Shown one piece after another: positions 56,401 to 64,000 of a stretch of DNA of 64,000 bases (position 1 is the first letter of the stretch; every line of letters begins with the position of its first letter). Source of the DNA: Pholis gunnellus. Lineage: Eukaryota; Chordata; Actinopteri; Perciformes; Pholidae. The stretch covers positions 11,611,904 through 11,675,903 of the forward strand of contig OU342808.1 in NCBI GenBank assembly GCA_910591455.2. Reading direction: 5' to 3'. The position numbers were made by a program, and so were the translations under genes. The notes under the pieces are model-generated. The model was not told where the DNA came from. It saw nothing but the letters and a program-made list of their open reading frames with translations, and made no database searches.

Positions 56401-59399
56401 TTTGTAAACTTTTCCTTGGCGACACTCTTCCTTTCAGTGACCTCGTTGGCATCTTATCCAGTGATGTGCAACCCCATCCCTGTCTCTCCTGCGGTCACCA
56501 AGGAAACCAGTGAAAACAGGACTCCAGGACCGACTGAATGAAACCACACACTTCTCTGCTGTTGCTTTAGTGTGGCTGGGAGGGGTCCGTCTTGTCTGTG
56601 ACCTCTCCATATAAAACACTCCCTACAAGCTGCAGTAATTAAACCCGACTCTTCTCAGCCAAAACGCTGCCGCAAGTGGGCGACAAACAAAAGCTCTAAA
56701 AACAACCAGGACCAGAATTAGACCTCTACACACACACACACGCATGCACTGAAACACATTAACTGCAAGTTATTGCTGTTGACTTGCATGCTGCACTGAG
56801 CTTTTGAACAGCGTGCACTTTATAAGCCTTTGTGACTGAAATAAGTAAACCCCATCAACATTATGTGCAGCTGGCTTCCCTTTAAAAGACAATTCCGCTT
56901 TATTACAACTCGGGTCTCACCAAAGTAATTGCTGTGATCTGAGAGCACGGCGTCATTGCTACAATAAAGTCTAATGGCACAAGAAACACAAGCAGAGACA
57001 CTTCATTTGAAGGTAAAAATAAAAAAAGAGCACCCAAAGTTTCAGTAAAAATCCCTGATCAAGACTCAACAGGAACAACCCTCGAGTAGGACAGTAGGTC
57101 ACAGCCGGGTAATCATTTTGTCTTTCAAATAAATCACAGGCTAAAACCTTTTTGTTTGTTAAAAATAGGCTATATATAGTCATATGACTGCTCGTTCTTC
57201 TTCTCTTGTTCAGCTCTTAGCTTGAAGTCAGCACAATGTAACAGCACCAGTGTAACGTGTCCCGGACCAAATTCTCCACCGAACGCTCCATCGATCCAAC
57301 TCCTGTTCAGACAGCAAACTAGCCGACCTCTCAAACGTGTAAAAGTAATGCAGCGTTACTGGGGTCAGTAAGTGTAATGCAATCGCTGAATCTCAAATTG
57401 TAATCGCTGAATTGTTAAAGAATGTTTTTACTGCAACTTGTTTTGAAGTAAAGCATAACTGGAGGACCAAAAATATCCAAACAATAGCTCGACTAAACAA
57501 TATGACTCGACCAACTGCAATAGGAACAGCAGTGGAGACGTTTACACACTGCTGCTCTCTGGAAAAACACACAGGCTGAATTCCCGGCCAGTAGACCCTT
57601 TACTCTGACCCCGCTCATTACCATACAGAGGCTGACAAGCACTCCAGCTCTCTGCCCACATCTGCAGCCAAGCGGAGCACAGCCCAGTCCTCAGACCTTC
57701 AGCTAGACATCCTGCCCCATGTCCTCTGCTATACTCACTCAGCGCTGGGTGAGTAAATCCTTTGCCCTGAGTGTTTGAAGGACATGTCCAGTCAGACACG
57801 CGGTGTATTTGTTAAGGTTGGTCTGAGCGCTCACTTATTACGGTGTAGAGGCCTGTTGCCACACCAGCCAAGTGTAATTTCCCCTCCTGTGGTATGATTT
57901 GTGTGCGAGTACACAGGAGAGCAAGTCTTGTTCAGAAAAAGGTTTCAATAACCGACATTTTCTCTGAACCACCCACGTAAACAATAAAAGCAACCGTGTC
58001 CCCTCTGACAACCGCGCAGCAGGATCCATGACAACACAAACAGAAAAAGCTCCAGTTGAACACATTGACTGCATGATAGTGACGGCACTCGTCCACCCAG
58101 AGCCAAGACATGATTGCCTGATTGTACCCATTCCAACTTGCTTGAGGATGATATTCTGCTTCAATAGCAAACCATAAACGTGCCTCTGTCTGCAGGAATA
58201 TAAATGGACTGAGAGCAGAGGACGTGTGGTGAGAAGTACGCCAAATCTTTCCTCACTATTGTTTCAACTTTCCTCATGATTCAGCTTCTCTCAGAGAGCA
58301 ATGTCCATTTCCTCCACCAAAATAAATCATTTGATTTGTCAGTGGCCTTTGGGACATCTCATATAACACCCTAATCTCCATTTTGCCTTCGTAAGTTTGG
58401 ATCATTTTACTGCGGAGGTATTCGGCCCCGCTCGGAGGTTTGTCAGGGTGAAAAATGTTCGATCTAACATGCTGAAATAGCTTAAGACCACTGTTTCAAC
58501 ACATACTTTTAAATAGGACAGAGGCAAGGAGTCGGTGGGAAGAAATTTTATGTGCAACATCTTCTCATCAGATATTCCCCTCGTCATTGTAAATATACAT
58601 GACTGCCAATATAAACAGTCTGTAGAAACATAAACGGTTGAGTAAAAAAAACCACTGAGTTTCAAGAATGACCCATTTATTGTCATGTTAACTAGTGTTA
58701 AAATGAAAGAATTGCGTTGTGTCAAATGACTATAATGGGATTTGAAACGGTTCCATGAACTCAATGGAGGAATAAAATTCTCTCAGTTGAACCATATAAG
58801 CCTTTAACGCTAGAAAGACCACGAAACCCACCAGAATATAAGCCCTCAGTATGCTTCAAACAAGGTATTCAGTGCTTGTCGGATCTGAAAACCCAAAACC
58901 TACAGGACACTATGCCGTGCGTCACTTTTTGCAAGCATTACCATTAGCCCTGTGGCAACTATTAAGTAATCGCCTGATGCCTGATCATTTCGCAAAATCG
59001 CTAGATTCCACAATCAACACGATTTAAAGCCAATGTTTCGAATGTGGCAGCAAATAAAATGCGAATTAGGTGTGTTCCCATCAGCTGGGTAATTAAAGTA
59101 TCCACCTGAGCTCAAGGTTCTAACAGGTTCTTCTCTTTAAGCTCATATGAAACGATATCTGATGCTTCCTGAAGCAACGAGACGACAGAGAGGAGCTTGT
59201 GGCGGCTCTCTTGATTTGTGCAGCAGTGCATCGACAACTCTGGGCAAAGTTGTGCTGGAGCTTTCATGTCGTTTTCACTCAGCTTATCGAATAAAATAAT
59301 TTCAATAAAAATGTCTCGATGAAAGCATGGAGTTATGAGAGTAGCGTGTCTCATTTAACAAATAGCTTACGCATACATAGTGCAAGAGCAACAAGTGTC

Positions 59400-59405
<6 letters not shown>

Positions 59406-59444
<39 letters not shown>
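59406..59444. repeat. (GA)n microsatellite
   Basis: About 19 GA units. Confidence 0.95.
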
Positions 59445-59447
<3 letters not shown>

Positions 59448-61218
59448 CAGTGCATCTCTCGTAAATAATTCTTTGTTTCCAAGAAAACTCCACCCCGCAC
59501 CTTTAACGCAGCACTGGCGACTAGTTTGCTTTGAGCATACTGAGCCCTTTATGGTTCATAGGTTCTTGCAATATATCAGTACAGAGACACTGTAGCATAA
59601 ATGCCCTCTGAGTATTCAGGGTTCATAATATGTTCTCTGATAGCAGATACGTTCATGCATGAAAGGAAAGCAGACATGGACGTCTGGCTGATAAAAGCAC
59701 AGCCGGCCGTGTGTGTGTGTGTGTGTCCGACATGCTGTATGTTTGAAGAAGTCCTTTGTTGTGGGCCCTGGCTGAGTCACATACAGTCTATTACTGTAGA
59801 CACAGGCCTGACTCAACAGCAGGGTCTCAAAGCCCCTGATTTACACGGCTCATATTCGCTCCTCAAATGAAAACTTCACCGAGGCAGCTCCCAAGAATAC
59901 TCTCAGGTAAGAGAGCAGAAGGAATCCTAAAGCAGACACACATCTCTGACATTAGATGATTTTAGATCAACCGACTCATGCTCCATCGCTCTATTACATA
60001 CCAACGGTCACATATGGGTAAGCTCTCAAAACGGTGGCACAGAGCCAGGACCAACACCGCTCCCTCCACACTCCAGGCTCAGCGTAAGATCGATGAGTCT
60101 GCAGCACACTGCTCCCTCATTGTCTTCACCATCAACTCACCGCCAAGTCTGAGCATCACTCTTTACATCATTATACATGTCTGTGGAGCCGTGCACCTGT
60201 TCAAACATACACGCGGGACTGACCCACGATATTGTGCATCTGTGACATGAATAACACAGCCATCCACCTGATACTACTGCATCACTCCGCTCAGTGCGCT
60301 GACAGACGGGGCCTCCACACTTCTCGTGGACACACTGAATCCTGCTGCTGCACAAAGTGAAACTCTAAATTAAAGGCAGCAGGTTCTAGCGCTCAGCTTT
60401 CTCCTTCGAGGATCCAAAAAGAAATCTGTTCAGAGGAGTGTTGCTATGATCAAACCGGATGGTGATCGGCTGCCGTTGATTTCTGGGTTACAGATGTTTG
60501 TAAAACAGCTTGAGGTTCCAGACTGACAAATGAAAAGACCGTTATTTAATTACGGCGGAAACAGTGATTAACTTCAGACATAATGTGAACGAGCCAACTT
60601 TTCCGTAATGTCTTAGCTTCGCCTATAAGCATCTAGCTTGTATTGTCAGGAATTGCAATAAGGCTGGGTTCTAATGCAATCACATTATAATTTATCTTTC
60701 TCAGTGGTGTCATTATTTTGGAAACAGTGGAATCATCCTTAATTTGATTATTCTCTGTGCGATGATACAAACATCATGAGATCATCTCGATATCGTGAAA
60801 GATTGTAGGAAAAAAGAGTCATTGTTAAGCGTTACTGTCTGTGTATTGATATCGGAAAAATAGTCTTTGACTAAATCATTCAATCACAGAATATTTGTTT
60901 GTATCGCCAAGCCTCAATTTGAAAGCAGCTTCCACTTTACTCTAAACTCTTTTTTTTTTTTTTTGGACCAGTGCGCTCTCGTCCTTGGCACGGACATTCA
61001 GGCTCTTTGTCTTTGGAGCTTTTTGCTGCTTTGAAAACTCACATAAGCCTGAAGTATCAAAGAGCTGATTGCCAAACCTCTTTTCATTATGCTGCTAATT
61101 AGCATTCAACCTAATATGACCTGGGTTGCTGGCAGCTGAGCAACGTTTTCTTGAGGTTTTAGAGTATTTTGTCGAACCCTTGTATGCGTGCATGCAGAAT
61201 TAGCATACGTGTAGATAT

Positions 61219-61240
61219 GCACACACACACACACACACAC
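61219..61240. repeat. (CA)n microsatellite
   Basis: About 11 CA units. Confidence 0.9.
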
Positions 61241-64000
61241 CACAAACCTGGACGTGTATACTCACAGAGAGTGAGTGGAGTAAATGACTGTGTGAAGCTG
61301 AGCTCCTCTCAGTCTAATCCCTGAGTGAATGGTGTGCTGTGTGCCAGGCATTCCTCTGTCTTTCTAAGGCTTTTTGGGGATTAGACCCCACTTACTTCCA
61401 GGGGCCGCAGGGTGGGATCAAAGCTGATTGGGCTTTTTGGGTTCACGGTGATATAGTGGGTGGAACAGTGAGCCTCTACTCAGGTAGACTCGCATTGGGG
61501 AGGCACCGGAAAACCCGACACCACAGCCGAGACGTGAGACGCATACACAAGTCGCACACACCTGGTGGGGGTCAAACCTGCGTTAATCCGGCACAACGCT
61601 AACCGGCGCTGTGCTGAGTGATGGCTGGCCTGCAGGAGGTAAAGCTTTAAGTCCGGCAATAATCCAAGTATGTCGGACCCGGGCTCGCTAAGGTTACACA
61701 AACACTAATCACAAACGAGGCAGATTTTAATCATGGATCTCATACAGTTTACACAATATAAGGAGCCTTTCACGATGGAGACACAAATGAAGATGTATGT
61801 GAAAGACTATGCAACAATCTGGACGTCATTCTCCTGATCACTCGCACTGCACCGTAGGTTTTACATCCGGCAAAACAGAAGACAGACATAACAAACATGA
61901 CGACTGATATGTAGTGTGACCTCAGAACACTTCAACAGATCCATGCAGCGTCTGACTTTTAACCCGGCAGGGGAAAGAAATGGGCATCTTTAATCCATTT
62001 AAACTACGATGTGTAAAGTATTTGAGTTACCAAAACAGCCCACAGCAAGACAAATACACAGAGATGGATAAGAGCTCTGCTCTTCTGTCAGAGATAGAAC
62101 AGCAGGATTAACAAGGCGAACATGGCGAGTCCCTCTGGGCACGCTGGAAATAAACAGAGTAAATCCTCAAATATACTCAGATATTGACAGGAAGTTATGT
62201 GGTGTGCAGTGTTCAGGGAGAAAGCCCACACCAAGAGCAGACACACATGCAGTGGGAGGCACTAATGACTGGATGCAGGAATTTCAAAGGCTAATCCATG
62301 CTTAGCCAGAGCTATCAGCATCATCTCAATCCTGATGACAAACACTTGCATGTTTTTGGAAACTCCCTCGGAAAACAAACAAAACGACCTTCAGAGGATT
62401 TCAGCACCCTGCAGATAAGCATAATCATGACATTCATGAACTAGCAAACAAAACTAAGTTGATTATGTGTGCACGCCACACTTCTCTTCTCTCCTCTTCA
62501 TCAGCACAGATGGGAGATTATTACTCACGAAGGCCCTGTGTGAGCCTCATGTGTCTTTTTGCATCTGCACGTTCTATCTCTGTTGTCTGGATTAACACCA
62601 AACCCCCGAACCCAGCGACGACACCTCAGGTCTGGCCAGTGTTACTCCAACATGTGTTTCTGTCTCGTGTCCTCTTCCTCCGGCAGATGGAAACCCTCAA
62701 GCATGTGGGGGGTATGTTTGCGTTTTGCACCATTGGAGATAAGTATGCATGCTCTGTGTGCTCTACAAAGGGAAGATAAGCTAAAGAGGGGCAGTGCAGA
62801 GCTGAGCAGTGCAGAGGACAAAAATACAGACACAGGGGGATAGCGGCTGTTCTTTTTTCTTTTTTTTTTTACAACACAGTCTCCAGATCCGGGTCCTGGA
62901 GGGTTTGTGCATGGGAGCAAAAGAAAAGAAAAGAAGAGAAGAGAAGGAAAAGACAGAAAAGGAAGAGCCGTTTGTTGTCACACCTGTGTGTGTGAATCAA
63001 TAGGGTCATCGTACAACACTTTACAAAGTACGTGTGAATAGGAGGAATAAAAAGTAAATACGGGTAAGTATTTGGTCCATTAAGTGCATCTATTTGGGAG
63101 GTATCCCAGCTGATATAGAGGTGTTTCCTGTAAAGTGTCTCTCATGTATGACATACTGTAAAACACACTCACTGAAAGCTAAACGTCTACATACTTCAAG
63201 AGTTGCCGGAATCTCGTGTGAATTCTGTTTTCATTAAAAGACATCAAATTGGCATTCACAAACATTGTTTAAAAATATAAATAAAAGCACTGCTGCCATT
63301 TCTTTGGTTTTAAATGGAAAATTAAATTGTCATGCATTGCGTATCAATAGAAATCATACATTTATTTCAAACGATCAACAAGCTTTCATACCAGACATAA
63401 AGAAAAAGACTCTACTCCATATTTTACCTTGTAATAAATACAGAAACTTCATAAAATGTAGAAATTAGTTTTGGGAGAAATACATGAGCCGATTTATTAA
63501 CAGTAACTGTACAAGTTGTACAAGATTTTGTTGCTAATGTTTTGGCCTTTTCAGCGGGGGCCTCTGGATGATTGAAAGATCTCACCGATGCACTCTTCCT
63601 TCTTTCAAGTTATTTCACGTCCAACTCTTTCTCTGGATTTGCGACGGCAGAGAAGGTCAGTGATGGAGCGCGCCGGTGTTAATCTGACATCCATTCTCCT
63701 TCGCTCTCAGGCTAAATACTGTGACACAGGAACTCTCCCACAGTTTGCAGGCACACTGCAATTTACTGCCTCTGCTACAGATCACTCAGAGAGAGAGAGA
63801 GAGAAATGAGAAAACTGCTGGGAAAAAAACGAGGAGTGAAGATAAAAGAGAAGAAGAAAATAAGAGCTACAGGGAGGAAGATGGGACGCTTCTATTCACA
63901 GAATTTTCACACACATCAGAATGAGGGTCTTATCTCTGAAAAGCACTTGGACACAACATGCCCACAGACAGAGCTGACTGTGTGAAGACATGCACACGAG

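Noticed and set aside
60137..60355. Minus-strand cysteine-rich frame (IQCVHEKCGGPVC) considered as an EMI exon
   Set aside because: Cysteine spacing and surrounding residues do not fit the EMI domain, and no phase-matched splice sites were convincing.

Overview
The window is teleost (ray-finned fish) nuclear DNA. Genes are split into short exons with GT-AG introns. Intergenic and intronic DNA is AT-rich and full of CA/GT and GA microsatellites, and several repeats resemble dispersed families common in percomorph fish genomes. Four protein-coding genes are recognisable. Their order and relative orientation match, from memory, human 22q12.2 (EMID1, RHBDD3, EWSR1, GAS2L1), read here in reverse: gas2l1 (-), ewsr1 (-), rhbdd3 (+), emid1 (-).

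Layout. 1-2973: probable 3' untranslated and downstream DNA of gas2l1. 2974-21165: gas2l1, five coding exons, 1078 codons plus stop, encoding a calponin-homology plus GAS2-domain actin/microtubule linker with a C-terminal SxIP motif. 21166-24670: gas2l1 promoter region and intergenic DNA. 24999-32997: ewsr1, fifteen coding exons, 602 residues, a complete FET-family RNA-binding protein. 32998-34143: head-to-head ewsr1/rhbdd3 promoter interval. 34144-36010: rhbdd3, five coding exons, 363 residues, a rhomboid-like membrane protein with a C-terminal UBA domain. 36350-48811: emid1, 3' part only, comprising the collagenous domains and C-terminal helix. 48812-64000: no supported exon; probably a large 5' intron of emid1, because the EMI-domain exons were not found.

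Exon chains were built by hand from splice signals and codon phase. In all four genes every junction is phase-consistent, which strongly supports the models. The genes are not an operon and need not act together. gas2l1 links actin and microtubules, ewsr1 acts in transcription and RNA processing, rhbdd3 is a membrane/ubiquitin-binding protein, and emid1 is secreted to the extracellular matrix.

The most interesting observation is in emid1. Two neighbouring exons (39005-39089 and 38727-38817) encode related versions of the same C-terminal helix. Both start in phase 0 and end in phase 1, and joining them together gives an immediate stop. This is the signature of a mutually exclusive exon pair. 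Other points of note are a near-perfect 154-bp tandem duplication in an ewsr1 intron, NAGNAG acceptors in ewsr1, a cysteine at the expected catalytic-serine position of the rhomboid-like protein, and rhbdd3/emid1 3' ends that nearly touch.
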